This document shows positions 18,201 through 26,608 of a DNA stretch of 64,000 nt, piece after piece. The notes below the pieces were generated by a model. The model saw only the letters and a program-made list of their open reading frames with translations. It was not told the DNA's origin and did no database searches. The position numbers were made by a program, and so were the translations under genes. How positions within the stretch are numbered: the stretch's first letter is position 1; each line of letters begins with the position of its first letter. The stretch is from an uncultured Ruminococcus sp. (GTDB taxonomy: Bacteria > Bacillota > Clostridia > Oscillospirales > Ruminococcaceae), in the NCBI GenBank assembly GCA_910577575.1, contig CAJTOG010000002.1:153908-217907 (forward strand). Reading direction: 5' to 3'.

Positions 18201-18807
18201 GGGCAGCATCTTTGTCAAGAAGACTGAAAAGAGTTTCATCATCCCATGTTTCAATCTTCTGAATTTCATGAGAAGTACGGAAACCATCGAAGAAATGCAG
18301 GAAAGGAACTCTACCCTTGATAGTTGAAAGATGAGCAACAGCACCCAAATCCATAACTTCCTGTGCATTTGAAGAACAAAGCATGGCATAGCCTGTCTGA
18401 CGGCAAGCATATATGTCAGAATGGTCACCGAATATGTTAAGTGCATGAGAAGATACACAGCGAGCTGAAACGTGAATAACATTAGGAAGAAGCTCACCGG
18501 CAATTTTATACATATTAGGAATCATCAGGAGAAGACCCTGTGAAGCTGTATACGTAGTTGTAAGGGCACCGGCAGAAAGCGAGCCGTGAACAGTACCTGC
18601 TGCACCTGCTTCTGACTGCATTTCAGCAACAGTAACAGGTTGACCAAAAAGGTTTTTCTTATCCTTAGCAGACCAGCTGTCAGTAACCTCAGCCATGACT
18701 GATGAGGGTGTAATGGGATAAATAGCAGCTACATCAGTAAAGGGATATGACACCCAAGCAGCAGCATTATTACCATCCATGGTTTTCATTTTTCTTTTGA
18801 TTGCCAT
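15262..18807 (-). CDS. nifJ: Pyruvate:ferredoxin (flavodoxin) oxidoreductase
   Basis: Converts pyruvate and CoA to acetyl-CoA and CO2 and reduces ferredoxin; the main fate of pyruvate in anaerobic fermenters. The 1181-residue single-chain enzyme holds the PFOR N-terminal domain (YPITPSSVMAE), domain II, two 4Fe-4S clusters (CIQCNQCAYVCP and CTGCGVCANVCP, about residues 690-755), the proximal cluster region CAGCGETPYAK and the TPP-binding GGDGWAYDIGFGG. The start is ATG 18807, since GGAGG lies 8 bases upstream; the in-frame TTG five codons earlier lies inside that site. The promoter is at 19061-19089, giving a 5' leader of about 240 bases that contains a transposon-derived RNA scar. Confidence 0.97.
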   Translation of the reverse strand: MAIKRKMKTMDGNNAAAWVSYPFTDVAAIYPITPSSVMAEVTDSWSAKDKKNLFGQPVTVAEMQSEAGAAGTVHGSLSAGALTTTYTASQGLLLMIPNMYKIAGELLPNVIHVSARCVSSHALNIFGDHSDIYACRQTGYAMLCSSNAQEVMDLGAVAHLSTIKGRVPFLHFFDGFRTSHEIQKIETWDDETLFSLLDKDAAQRFRDGALHPESPVLRGSAQNPDIFFQAREACNKYYDALPAIVEDYMNKVNELIGTDYKLFNYYGTDDAEHIIVAMGSVNDTIEETIDYLNANGGKYGLVKVRLYRPFVAEKLVEVIPDSVKRISVLDRTKEPGSLGEPLYLDVVAALKGTKFNDIPVFTGRYGLGSKDTVPAQIVAVFKNTEKPRFTIGIEDDVTNLSLPLEENPDSAPAGTTACKFWGLGSDGTVGANKNSIKIIGDHTDLYAQAYFAYDSKKSGGVTISHLRFGKTPIKSTYLINKADFVACHNQSYINKYDMVSDIKPGGTFLLNTIWDMDGLEANLPGQVKRYIAQNNISFYTINGVKLGEETGMGTRINTILQSAFFKLANIIPFEEAVKYMKDAAEASYGKKGQDVVEKNWNAIDAGHQNIVKIEVPASWADAPDTQMGMAAVSCDNQKLADYVNNIQIPCNAQKGDTLPVSAFEDMADGTFPQGSAAFEKRGIAVKVPEWIPENCIQCNQCAYVCPHAVIRPVALTPAEVEAAPDAVKTLDFKPAIGDLKFAITVSTLDCTGCGVCANVCPAKNKALVMEPIASQMEQQEVFNYGVTIDEKPEVAAKFKADTVKGSQFRQPLLEFSGACAGCGETPYAKLVTQLFGDRMMIANATGCSSIWGGSAPTTPYTVNKQGRGPAWSNSLFEDNAEFGYGMYLAQETLRKRVTDKVLALQEKAEKPEVKDAIAEYLDTYNDGAANAVATDKLIAVLEACGCDDAKAILAEKLYLSKKSQWIFGGDGWAYDIGFGGLDHVIASGKNVNILVFDTEVYSNTGGQASKSTPTGAIAQFAAAGKVMKKKDLAGIAMSYGYVYVAHVAMGANMNQCIKAFAEAEAYDGPSIIIAYAPCINHGIKTGMATAQAEEKKAVEAGYWHLYRYNPTLKEQGKNPFILDSKAPNTDEYKNFLMGEVRYNSLARSNPERAEKLFDTAVANAKDRYDYLTKLTKLYGQD

Positions 18808-18849
18808 TGGTATAACCTCCAATAAAAAAATTTTTCAAAGATTTATGAA

Positions 18850-19030
18850 AAGTGTGACATACTCCCACCGTCTATGCCCTGCATAGATGTGGGGGCTTCC
18901 CGCTCAATAGCACTAATGTGCCAAGTATCAGCGAGCTAACCCCGTGTGTCCCACGGTTTTATAATTTTTAGTTTTGTAAATGCAATTCATCTCCATTTCA
19001 GAGATTGGAAATTTCTTGCTGCATAAGGTT
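18850..19030 (-). mobile_element. Solo right end of an IS200/IS605-type element (omega-RNA-like scar)
   Basis: On the minus strand the sequence matches the 3' end of tnpB-carrying elements as I know them: a decayed reading tail, then GTGGGACACACGGGG, TTAGCTCGCTGATACTTGGC, GAGCGGGAAGCCCCCAC, the hairpin CATCTATGC-AGG-GCATAG-ACGGTGGG and the typical end AGTATGTCAC (ending near 18852). No tnpB or tnpA remains. This segment is the scaffold of the guide RNA (omega RNA) in intact elements. It lies wholly within the nifJ leader, in the same direction as nifJ. Confidence 0.6.
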
Positions 19031-19060
19031 AAAAATAAACCCATATAATGTCTATATAAT

Positions 19061-19089
19061 ATTATAACACAAAATATCTGATTTGTAAA
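19061..19089 (-). promoter_or_regulatory. Likely nifJ promoter
   Basis: Minus strand TTTACA (19089-19084), 17 bases, TATAAT (19066-19061). It is the best promoter upstream of nifJ and would transcribe through the omega-RNA-like scar. Confidence 0.55.
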
Positions 19090-19261
19090 TATTTTTTTGG
19101 GATATATGACGATTTTAAGTTAGCTTGCACAAACCCAATTAAAGCAAAAATTTTTAATAATATTTCCATATATTTACTGTGTATTTTGCTATAATAACAG
19201 TATTTATAATTGTTAATTATGACAAATTCTAATGCAATAATAATTTTTTTCCAAAATTCTC

Positions 19262-19290
19262 TTGACTGTAAAGTGAAAATACGTTATAAT
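19262..19290 (+). promoter_or_regulatory. Sigma-A promoter of a candidate small RNA
   Basis: TTGACT, a spacer of exactly 17 bases, TATAAT (19285-19290). No ORF of any use follows before the terminator at 19384-19412. Confidence 0.75.
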
Positions 19291-19296
19291 TATCAT

Positions 19297-19412
19297 AGTG
19301 TTAAATAATCTTTAAATTATTTATCACTCGTTTTGTTGTCTCCTTTCTTTTGTTCTACACATTTTTTTAATTTATTTTAATTTGAAGCCTGATTTTTTCA
19401 GGCTTCTTTTTT
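19297..19412 (+). ncRNA. Candidate small regulatory RNA, about 115 nt
   Basis: A good promoter, no reading frame, and a textbook terminator (GAAGCCTGA-TTTTT-TCAGGCTTC then six T) delimit a transcript of about 115 bases. Its middle is C/U-rich and single-stranded in appearance, with GTCTCCTTTC, which could pair with Shine-Dalgarno sequences (GGAGA, AAGGAG). It is not 6S, tmRNA, SRP RNA or RNase P RNA by length or sequence. Its existence is inferred from signals only. Confidence 0.5.
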
Positions 19413-19443
19413 ATAAAAAAAACAGGGAATATATATCCCCTGT
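19413..19443 (-). terminator. Terminator of the spoVAC-like gene
   Basis: On the minus strand AACAGGG and CCCTGTT flank an AT-rich loop and are followed by a run of T, just after the stop codon at 19451. Confidence 0.8.
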
Positions 19444-19450
19444 TCTTTAT

Positions 19451-19897
19451 TTACACAAAATATGAAATAATATAATATATAAGACCATATATAAAAGCAG
19501 CCGAACAGCCATAAAGAATAACTGGACCTGCTATATTAAAGATTTTTGTGCCTACTCCTAAAACAAGACCCTCTGATTTTGCTTCAATAGCCGATGAACT
19601 TATAGAATTTGAAAAACCTGTAATCGGCACAAGAGTACCCGCTCCGGCGTGTTTCGCAAGTTTCTGATACCAGCCCAGCCCGGTAAAAAATGCACTGAGT
19701 GTAACAAGTATAACAGATGTCCATAATGCAGTCTTTTCCTCATCAAAACCCGCAGTTTCAAATGCATTACGTATAATCTGACCTATAACACATATTCCTC
19801 CACCTACACAAAATGCCGTTGCAACATTTACTTTGACATTCGATTTCGGTTCAGCCCTTTTGCTCATTTCACTATATGCCTGTGGTGTTATGTTCAT
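19451..19897 (-). CDS. spoVAC: Stage V sporulation protein AC homologue
   Basis: SpoVAC is a membrane protein of the spore channel that moves dipicolinic acid. The 148-residue product has a soluble N-terminus (ITPQAYSEMSKRAEPKSN), then about four membrane segments with the conserved CVGGGICVIGQ, LGWYQKLAKHAGAGTLVPITGF and KIFNIAGPVILYG. The start is ATG 19897, with AAGGAG 9 bases before; an in-frame upstream ATG lacks a site. The partners spoVAD and spoVAE, which normally follow, are absent here, so this is a lone copy, perhaps a paralogue. Confidence 0.9.
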   Translation of the reverse strand: MNITPQAYSEMSKRAEPKSNVKVNVATAFCVGGGICVIGQIIRNAFETAGFDEEKTALWTSVILVTLSAFFTGLGWYQKLAKHAGAGTLVPITGFSNSISSSAIEAKSEGLVLGVGTKIFNIAGPVILYGCSAAFIYGLIYYIISYFV

Positions 19898-20104
19898 ATT
19901 CAACAACTCCTTTTCGGAAATATTATATGTAAATGTATTATATTTATACATAGCAATATGCTACATTCTTTCATTGACAAATTTTAATTTATATGATATT
20001 ATTGTCAATGTAAAAATATTATATATAATTTACTATTTGTATAAACGTATCATTTAGAACATAATTTGTTCACATTTATATGAAATTGAACTATATCAGA
20101 TAAA

Positions 20105-20638
20105 ATGCTTAACAAATTCCATGGCTGTCTAATTATAAAAGCAAACGGTGATGTACTTGGATATCATCTTGAATTTATACATAAAAAAGAAATATTTGAA
20201 AAATATATAAAAAATGGCATAACAGAATATCAGCTCAGAAATGTAAAAGCAATTATTTCTGATGATACACAAATGACTTTATTTACAGTAAACGGCATTA
20301 TCTTTAATAAAAAATATAACAAGAATTTATACAAACTTCTTGTTAAAGCTATTTATCTTGCAAAAAAATTCATCAGATGACCTTTATTCCATTCATGAAC
20401 TTAATGAAGACTGGCTTAAGAAACACTTGTAATTGCCTTATACTGTTCATATAAGTATCGTAATGACTTTGAAAAAGCTGTTGTTACTGCCGTAAATCAT
20501 AACGGTAACAGTGATTCTACAGGTGCAATAATCGGAAATATTCTTAGTACATACCTCAGGTTAAGCGGTATTCTTGATAAATTAAAGAAAAATTTGGAAC
20601 TTTATGATATTATTATTGAAATTTCAGATGATTTATAA
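20105..20638 (+). pseudogene. ADP-ribosylglycohydrolase, decayed
   Basis: The first frame (GCLIIKANGDVLGYHLEF, then IISDDTQMTLFTVNG) carries the N-terminal motifs of ADP-ribosylglycohydrolases, including the metal-binding SDDTQM. After a stop at 20378 another frame gives ALYCSYKYRNDFEKAV and VNHNGNSDSTGAIIGNI, the C-terminal metal site (usually GDSDSTG). The middle of the protein is missing and at least two frame changes occur. Such enzymes remove ADP-ribose from proteins or small molecules. This copy is dead. Confidence 0.75.
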
Positions 20639-20711
20639 AATGCAAGCAGAACTGTTTTTTCAAAGTCTTCGTTCAATGAAAAATAAATAAATGTTAAAAG
20701 GATGAAATAAA

Positions 20712-21239
20712 ATGCTGATGATTTCCATAAATGACATTCCGAAAACCGAACAACATACCCATGCACATAAACTTTTGCGTGAATGTCTAAAACCATACAA
20801 CATAGGATATTCAGAAAATACAACTATCATTAAAAACAAATACGGCAAACCCTCTTTAGTTGAAAATCAGAAGATAAAATATAATATCTCCCATGCTGAT
20901 GGCATTTCTGCTTGTATTGTTACATGTAAGGAATGTGGCATAGATTGCGAAAATGTACGTAAATTCAGACCGAATGTAATGAAACGAGCATTTTCCGAAA
21001 GTGAAACAGAACTTGTATTATCTGCTTCGGAGGCTGAACGTGATTTACTGTTTTTTCGTCTCTGGACTCTAAAGGAAGCATATATCAAAGCGATAGGTAT
21101 GGGACTTTCATACCCCATGAAAAAGGCCTGTTTCACTTTTGAAAATAATGTAATAAATTCAAATATTCAGGGTTATAAATTCAGACAATATATTCTTCAC
21201 AATAAAAAATTCATTGTATCTGTTGCAATTGAATTGTGA
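20712..21239 (+). CDS. 4'-phosphopantetheinyl transferase (Sfp-like, short)
   Basis: Transfers the phosphopantetheine arm of CoA to carrier proteins. The 175-residue protein has the family motifs in order: KYNISHADG (about residue 60), GIDCENVR (Mg-binding Asp, about 78) and FFRLWTLKEAYIKAIGMGL (about 115-133). It is shorter than Sfp (about 225) because the N-terminal domain is reduced, but all catalytic residues are present. No carrier-protein or synthase gene lies nearby, so it could serve fatty acid synthesis or a distant cluster. AAGG lies about 10 bases before the ATG; a second Met two codons later is possible. Confidence 0.85.
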   Translation: MLMISINDIPKTEQHTHAHKLLRECLKPYNIGYSENTTIIKNKYGKPSLVENQKIKYNISHADGISACIVTCKECGIDCENVRKFRPNVMKRAFSESETELVLSASEAERDLLFFRLWTLKEAYIKAIGMGLSYPMKKACFTFENNVINSNIQGYKFRQYILHNKKFIVSVAIEL

Positions 21240-21266
21240 ATAAACTGTAAATATTTTCTTTTATTC

Positions 21267-21295
21267 TTGACTTTTTGAGTTAAAAATATTATACT
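21267..21295 (+). promoter_or_regulatory. htpG promoter
   Basis: TTGACT, 17 bases, TATACT (21290-21295). The CIRCE operator begins five bases downstream, so it covers the transcription start. Confidence 0.85.
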
Positions 21296-21299
21296 TATA

Positions 21300-21326
21300 T
21301 TAGCACTCTAAGTCTGAGAGTGCTAA
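21300..21326 (+). promoter_or_regulatory. CIRCE operator (HrcA-binding site) before htpG
   Basis: TTAGCACTC, nine bases, GAGTGCTAA: an exact match to the consensus CIRCE inverted repeat. HrcA bound here would block transcription until heat or protein stress. Confidence 0.97.
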
Positions 21327-21348
21327 TTTGCTTATGGAGATGTTGAAA

Positions 21349-23250
21349 ATGGAAACAAAACAATTCAAGGCTGAATCAAAAAAGCTGCTTGATATGATGA
21401 TTAACTCAATCTACACTCACAAGGAAATTTTCCTCCGTGAGCTTATTTCAAATGCAAGCGACGCTATTGATAAGCTTTATTTCAAGTCGCTTACTGATGA
21501 TAGAGTAGGACTTGACAAAGATGATTTTGCTATCTGGATTTCTGCTGACAAGGAGAACCGCACACTTAAAATAACTGATAACGGTATCGGCATGACTGCT
21601 GAAGAACTTGAAAATAACCTTGGCACCATTGCAAACAGCGGTTCACTTAAATTCAAGAATGAAAATAAACTGGAAAACGATAATCAGATTATCGGTCAGT
21701 TTGGTGTCGGCTTCTATTCTGCATTCATGGCAGCAAAAAAAGTTACTGTAATTTCAAAAGCTTACGGCTCCGACACCGCTTATAAATGGGAATCCGAGGG
21801 TGTTGAAGGTTATACAATAAACGAAACAGAAAAAGACAGTGTCGGTACTGAAATTATCCTTGAACTCCTTGACGATACAGACGATGAGAAATACAGTGAA
21901 TTTCTTGACCAATACCGCATAAAGAATATAATCAGAAAGTATTCTGATTATATCCGCTTTCCCATTAAAATGGAAGTTACTCACAGCCGTCCGATTGAAC
22001 AGTCCGAAGAAGACAAACAGGCTGGCAAAGCTCCAGAATATGAAGATTACATTGAAATTGAAACACTCAACAGCATGATACCTCTTTGGAAAAAAAGCAA
22101 ATCCGAACTCAAAGAAGACGATTACAACCACTTCTATACTGAAAAATTCAACGACTACAGCAAACCGCTGAAATATTCTCATGTTGTCAACGAAGGTATG
22201 CCAAGCTACAATGCATTGCTTTATATACCAGCAAATGCTCCTTTTGATTTTTATTCAAAAGAATATGAAAAAGGTTTGCAGCTCTATTCAAATGGCGTAT
22301 TGATTATGGACAAATGCAGTGATTTGCTTCCGGATTATTTCAGCTTTGTCAAAGGACTTGTTGACAGTGAGGACTTATCACTCAATATTTCCCGTGAAAT
22401 GCTCCAGCATGACAGACAGCTTAAAATTATCGCTAAGAGCATTGAAAAAACTATTTCCAGCGAACTCAAAAAAATGCTCAAAAATGAACGTGAGAAATAT
22501 GAAGATTTCTGGAAAGCTTTTGGACTACAGCTTAAATATGGCATTTATAGCAGCTACGGCATGAATAAGGAAAAACTTCAGGATTTACTTCTTTTCACAT
22601 CTTCAAACGCAAAGCTTGTAACTCTTGATGAATATGTAACAGCAATGCCGGAGAGTCAGAAATATATTTACTATGCAACAGGTGAAAGCGTGGCAAGAAT
22701 TGAACAGCTTCCACAGACTGAACTTGTAAAGGACAATGGCTTTGAAATTCTTTATCTTACAGATAATGTTGATGAATTTGCTATTAAAACACTTATCCAG
22801 TATAAAGAAAAGGAATTCAGAAACGTTTCTGCTGATGATTTGGGCATTGAAAACACTGAAAAACAGGAAGACATAAAAGTCAAAGAAGAAGAAAATGCTG
22901 ATATGCTCAAGGACATGGCTGATGCCCTTGATGGCAAAGCTTCAAAAGTTATACTCTCAAAGCGTCTGAAATCACATCCCGTATGCCTTACAAGTGAGGG
23001 TGAAATTACTCTTGAAATGGAAAAAGTTCTCAATTCCATGCCTAACGGTGAGAAAATAAAGGCTCAGAGAGTACTTGAAATCAATCCTGAACATGAAATT
23101 TTCAATAAACTCAAATCAATTTCAGAATCAGGAGATAAAGATAAGCTGACCAAATATGCAAACCTGCTCTATACTCAGGCACTCCTCATTGAAGGTATGC
23201 CTGTTGAGAATCCTGTTGAATTTTCAAACCTGATTTGTGAGCTTATGTAA
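21349..23250 (+). CDS. htpG: Chaperone HtpG (Hsp90)
   Basis: ATP-dependent homodimeric chaperone of the cytosol. The 633-residue protein has the N-terminal GHKL ATPase: [16 protein letters not shown] (Asn and Glu of motif I), ITDNGIGMT, and [11 protein letters not shown]. The middle domain has the catalytic Arg region LNISREMLQ, and the C-terminal dimerisation domain follows. The start is ATG 21349, with GGAG 9 bases before; three earlier in-frame starts (TTG 21328, ATG 21334, ATG 21340) have no site. Followed by a strong terminator, so it is a single-gene unit under CIRCE/HrcA control. Confidence 0.97.
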   Translation: METKQFKAESKKLLDMMINSIYTHKEIFLRELISNASDAIDKLYFKSLTDDRVGLDKDDFAIWISADKENRTLKITDNGIGMTAEELENNLGTIANSGSLKFKNENKLENDNQIIGQFGVGFYSAFMAAKKVTVISKAYGSDTAYKWESEGVEGYTINETEKDSVGTEIILELLDDTDDEKYSEFLDQYRIKNIIRKYSDYIRFPIKMEVTHSRPIEQSEEDKQAGKAPEYEDYIEIETLNSMIPLWKKSKSELKEDDYNHFYTEKFNDYSKPLKYSHVVNEGMPSYNALLYIPANAPFDFYSKEYEKGLQLYSNGVLIMDKCSDLLPDYFSFVKGLVDSEDLSLNISREMLQHDRQLKIIAKSIEKTISSELKKMLKNEREKYEDFWKAFGLQLKYGIYSSYGMNKEKLQDLLLFTSSNAKLVTLDEYVTAMPESQKYIYYATGESVARIEQLPQTELVKDNGFEILYLTDNVDEFAIKTLIQYKEKEFRNVSADDLGIENTEKQEDIKVKEEENADMLKDMADALDGKASKVILSKRLKSHPVCLTSEGEITLEMEKVLNSMPNGEKIKAQRVLEINPEHEIFNKLKSISESGDKDKLTKYANLLYTQALLIEGMPVENPVEFSNLICELM

Positions 23251-23259
23251 AAAATATAC

Positions 23260-23294
23260 AAAAACAGGGAAACACTGAATGTTTCCCTGTTTTT
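23260..23294 (+). terminator. htpG terminator
   Basis: A 14-bp stem AAAAACAGGGAAAC / GTTTCCCTGTTTTT just after the stop codon. It overlaps the region before the SUKH gene, which therefore needs its own promoter or read-through. Confidence 0.9.
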
Positions 23295-23307
23295 CAAGGA
23301 GAACGTC

Positions 23308-23925
23308 ATGGATTTAAGTAAATATGACAATCTGGATTTTCCGGAACATCTGAAAAAACTTGTTTCACTTGCCGGCAAAGCAGATAAGAAATGCAAAGTA
23401 TTTGGTTCTGAAAAATATAAATATAAATTCAATCCGACTGTTTCATTGACAGACGTACATGAATTTGAAGAAAAACATAAAATAAAAATTCCTGATTCGC
23501 TTGTAAGATATTTAACTGAAATAGGCAACGGCGGTGCAGGTGTTGACTATGGCATATATTCTCTTGAAAAAATGAGAATTACAAATTCAGATTCCGAAAA
23601 AACAATTTTTGATTATGAGAACTATGAAGAAGTATGGAAAAATCTTATCACAGAATATGATAACACTGATAACGAAGATACATATGAACAGTTAATAAAC
23701 GGATTGCTTGTAATCGGCACTGCCGGATGTACACTTGACTATGTTCTTGTATGCAAAGGAAAACACTATGGAAAAGTCGCCATTGCTGACTGGAATATGT
23801 TTGAAGACAATCCTCCTCATATTCTGTCTGACTCGTTTGAAAGCTGGATTGAAACCTATTTCATAAAAATTATTCAGGGAAATTTGACGGACTGGGGTTC
23901 TTTCAAAACCGTCAACAAAGATTAA
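23308..23925 (+). CDS. SMI1/KNR4 (SUKH) family protein
   Basis: 205 residues. The central segment VHEFEEKHKIKIPDSLVRYLTEIGNGGAG is the SUKH signature (helix, then IPxxLxxYL..xGNGG), followed by a beta-rich part ending in DSFESWIETYF. SUKH proteins often act as immunity proteins against polymorphic toxins, but many stand alone. No toxin gene is next to it, so the role is open. AAGGAG lies 6 bases before the ATG. Confidence 0.85.
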   Translation: MDLSKYDNLDFPEHLKKLVSLAGKADKKCKVFGSEKYKYKFNPTVSLTDVHEFEEKHKIKIPDSLVRYLTEIGNGGAGVDYGIYSLEKMRITNSDSEKTIFDYENYEEVWKNLITEYDNTDNEDTYEQLINGLLVIGTAGCTLDYVLVCKGKHYGKVAIADWNMFEDNPPHILSDSFESWIETYFIKIIQGNLTDWGSFKTVNKD

Positions 23926-23933
23926 TATAAATA

Positions 23934-23970
23934 AAAAAGGAGCAGTCATTCAGATTACTGCTCCCCTTTT
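23934..23970. terminator. Terminator between the SUKH gene and serA
   Basis: GGAGCAGT and ACTGCTCC form the stem around a short loop, with A and T runs on the two sides; it works for both converging genes. Confidence 0.85.
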
Positions 23971-23979
23971 ATTTTTATC

Positions 23980-25140
23980 TTATTTGATAATTCTTACTTT
24001 GATAACACCATCAACAGCATTGATTTTACCCTCTACAGAAGCAGGAATTTCACCGGTAACATCAAGCATTGTATAAGCAAAATCGCCCTTGCTTGCATTA
24101 GCCATGTTTTCGATATTTATTCCCTCATTGCCTACAGCAGAAGTAATTGAAGCAATGGTTGTCGGTACATTCTTGTGAATTACACAAATCTTAGTACCTG
24201 CTGCATTCATTGAAAGATTAGGATAATTAACACTGTTTCTGATATTGCCGTTCTCAATATAGTCAATAATTTCTTCAGCAGCCATAACAGCACAGTTATC
24301 TTCACTTTCAGGAGTTGAAGCACCAAGATGAGGAAGTACAATTACATTTTCCTCACCGAGAACAATATCATCAGCGAAATCAGTAACATATTTTGCAACC
24401 TTGCCTGCCTTGATAGCAGAAATCACAGCCTCACTGTTAATAAGTTCACCACGTGCAAGATTGATGAGGCGAACGCCGTCTTTCATCATTTCAATCTGTT
24501 CAGCATCAATAGTGTTCTTTGTCTGAGGAGTATAAGGCATATGAATTGATATATAATCGCTGTTTTTATAAATTTCATTTATGTCAGTAACAACCTTCAC
24601 AGACGGTTCAAGATGAAGAGCTGCACCTACTGAAAGATATGGGTCATAACCGATAACTTTCATACCGAGAGCATCAGCAGCATTTGCAATCTTACCGCCG
24701 ATTGCACCAAGTCCGATAATGCCAAGAGTCTTACCGGCAATTTCAGGACCTGCAAACTTCGATTTTCCGCCTTCAACAGTTTTCGGTGCATCTTCTGTTC
24801 CCTTGAGTGATGCAGCCCATGCAGCAGCTTCTGTAATTTTTCTTGATGAAAGAAGCAATGCACAGATGGCAAGTTCTTTAACTGCATTTGAATTAGCCCC
24901 GGGAGTATTGAATACACAGATACCTTCCTGAGCACATCTTTCAACAGGAATATTATTTACTCCTGCTCCTGCACGTGCAATAGCAATAAGTTTATCGCCG
25001 AAAGTCATATCGTGCATTTTTGCACTTCTTACCATGATAGCATCAGGATTTGTACAATCATCAGCTACAGCATACTTTGATTTATCAAAAATATCTGTAC
25101 CGATAGCAGAAATTTTATTAAGTGTCTGAACATTAAACAT
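23980..25140 (-). CDS. serA: D-3-phosphoglycerate dehydrogenase
   Basis: First enzyme of serine synthesis: oxidises 3-phosphoglycerate with NAD. 386 residues with the substrate-binding ends, the Rossmann motif GIIGLGAIGGKIA (about residue 142), the conserved NLARGE (Arg for substrate) and the HLGAS with catalytic His (about 280). The C-terminal ACT domain (about 315-386, ICVIHKNVPTTIASI) may bind serine. It follows serC on the minus strand after 60 bases, which contain a small hairpin, so the two form an operon. serB is not here. Confidence 0.95.
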   Translation of the reverse strand: MFNVQTLNKISAIGTDIFDKSKYAVADDCTNPDAIMVRSAKMHDMTFGDKLIAIARAGAGVNNIPVERCAQEGICVFNTPGANSNAVKELAICALLLSSRKITEAAAWAASLKGTEDAPKTVEGGKSKFAGPEIAGKTLGIIGLGAIGGKIANAADALGMKVIGYDPYLSVGAALHLEPSVKVVTDINEIYKNSDYISIHMPYTPQTKNTIDAEQIEMMKDGVRLINLARGELINSEAVISAIKAGKVAKYVTDFADDIVLGEENVIVLPHLGASTPESEDNCAVMAAEEIIDYIENGNIRNSVNYPNLSMNAAGTKICVIHKNVPTTIASITSAVGNEGINIENMANASKGDFAYTMLDVTGEIPASVEGKINAVDGVIKVRIIK

Positions 25141-25200
25141 TTCAATCTACCTCTTTTCTATATTTACTATATCTCTCCGGAGGAGATATAAACAAATTAT

Positions 25201-26286
25201 TTACTTAATGTTTTCAGCCTCAAACTTCTTCATGAACTCAACAAGCTTTTCAACGCCCTCAACAGGCATAGCGTTATAAATAGAAGCTCTCATACCGCCG
25301 ACACTTCTGTGACCTTTAAGATTCTCAAATCCGGCAGCCTTTGATTCAGCAATAAACTTCTTATCAAGTTCATCATCACCGGTAATAAAAGGAACGTTCA
25401 TAAGTGAACGGTCTTTCTTTTCAACAGTACCCTTGAACATTTTGCTCTGGTCAAGGAAATCATAAAGGATAGCAGCTTTTTTCTCATTATGAGCCTTCAT
25501 AGCTTCAAGACCGCCCATTTTCTTAATCCACTTGAATACCTTTCCGCAGATATATATGCCATAGCACGGAGGAGTATTATAGAGTGAATCAGCATCAGCC
25601 TGAGTTTTCCATTTAAGCATTGTGGGAGTACCTGAAAGAACATCATCACGTATTAAATCCTCACGGATAATAGCAATAACAACGCCTGCAGGACCGATAT
25701 TTTTCTGAACACCGCCATAAATCACACCATACTTTGTAACGTCAACAGGTTCAGAAAGGAAACATGATGAGACATCGGCAACTAAATCCTTTCCTTTAGT
25801 ATTCGGGAGTTCCCAGAATTTTGTGCCATAGATAGTATTATTTTCACAGATATAAACATAATCTGCATCTTCCGGAATATCAAGGTCTGAACAATCAGGA
25901 ATATAAGAAAAAGTTTTGTCGGCAGATGAAGCAACTGCAACAGCTTCGCCGTACATCTGAGCTTCCTGATAAGCCTTCTTTGCCCACTGACCTGTAATTA
26001 TGTAAGCAGCCTTCTTGTTTTTCATAAGATTCATAGGAATAGCTGCAAACTGCTGTGAAGCACCGCCCTGAAGGAAAAGAACCTTATAATTATCAGGGAT
26101 ATTCATAAGGTCACGCAAATCCTGTTCTGCTTCTTTGATAATATTATCATAAACTTTTGAACGGTGTGACATTTCCATAACGGACATACCACAGCCCTTA
26201 TAGTCCATCATTTCATCTGCTGCTTCTTTAAGAACTTCCTCCGGAAGAACAGCCGGACCCGCACTGAAATTATAAACTCTGCTCAT
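25201..26286 (-). CDS. serC: Phosphoserine aminotransferase
   Basis: PLP enzyme that turns 3-phosphohydroxypyruvate and glutamate into phosphoserine. 361 residues: starts RVYNFSAGPAVLPEEVL, has the phosphate-binding FLQGGASQQFA, the PLP Lys in YGGVQKNIGPAG (about residue 197) and a C-terminal HRSVGGMRASIYNAM. Normal length. A GGAGG site precedes the ATG. Transcribed from the promoter at 26339-26367 together with serA. Confidence 0.97.
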   Translation of the reverse strand: MSRVYNFSAGPAVLPEEVLKEAADEMMDYKGCGMSVMEMSHRSKVYDNIIKEAEQDLRDLMNIPDNYKVLFLQGGASQQFAAIPMNLMKNKKAAYIITGQWAKKAYQEAQMYGEAVAVASSADKTFSYIPDCSDLDIPEDADYVYICENNTIYGTKFWELPNTKGKDLVADVSSCFLSEPVDVTKYGVIYGGVQKNIGPAGVVIAIIREDLIRDDVLSGTPTMLKWKTQADADSLYNTPPCYGIYICGKVFKWIKKMGGLEAMKAHNEKKAAILYDFLDQSKMFKGTVEKKDRSLMNVPFITGDDELDKKFIAESKAAGFENLKGHRSVGGMRASIYNAMPVEGVEKLVEFMKKFEAENIK

Positions 26287-26338
26287 TGTAAAAAACCTCC
26301 GTAAAATTTATATAAAAAGTTAGCATCAGCCACATACT

Positions 26339-26367
26339 ATTATACTCTTATTATGGAAATAAGTCAA
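26339..26367 (-). promoter_or_regulatory. serCA promoter
   Basis: Minus strand TTGACT (26367-26362), 17 bases, TATAAT (26344-26339), about 50 bases before serC. The rest of the 26287-26608 gap is AT-rich and shows no gene; I see no T-box or riboswitch in it. Confidence 0.85.
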
Positions 26368-26608
26368 GATGTATTATAATTTTTTTACAAATTTTATAAT
26401 AAAACCTGCTAATTGTTACACTCAGTAAACATTTTATTTCCCAATAAAAATCATCCAACAGAAAAATCTGATAAGTGATAATTTTAATATGTGACTGAAT
26501 AAATGTTAAAAAAAACAGCCAAATTTATAAACATTTTTTAAATGGAGTCAGTTTCTTTAATCATTCACTGCGGAAAACATCCGTATTTGCCTCAACAAAA
26601 AAATTGAA

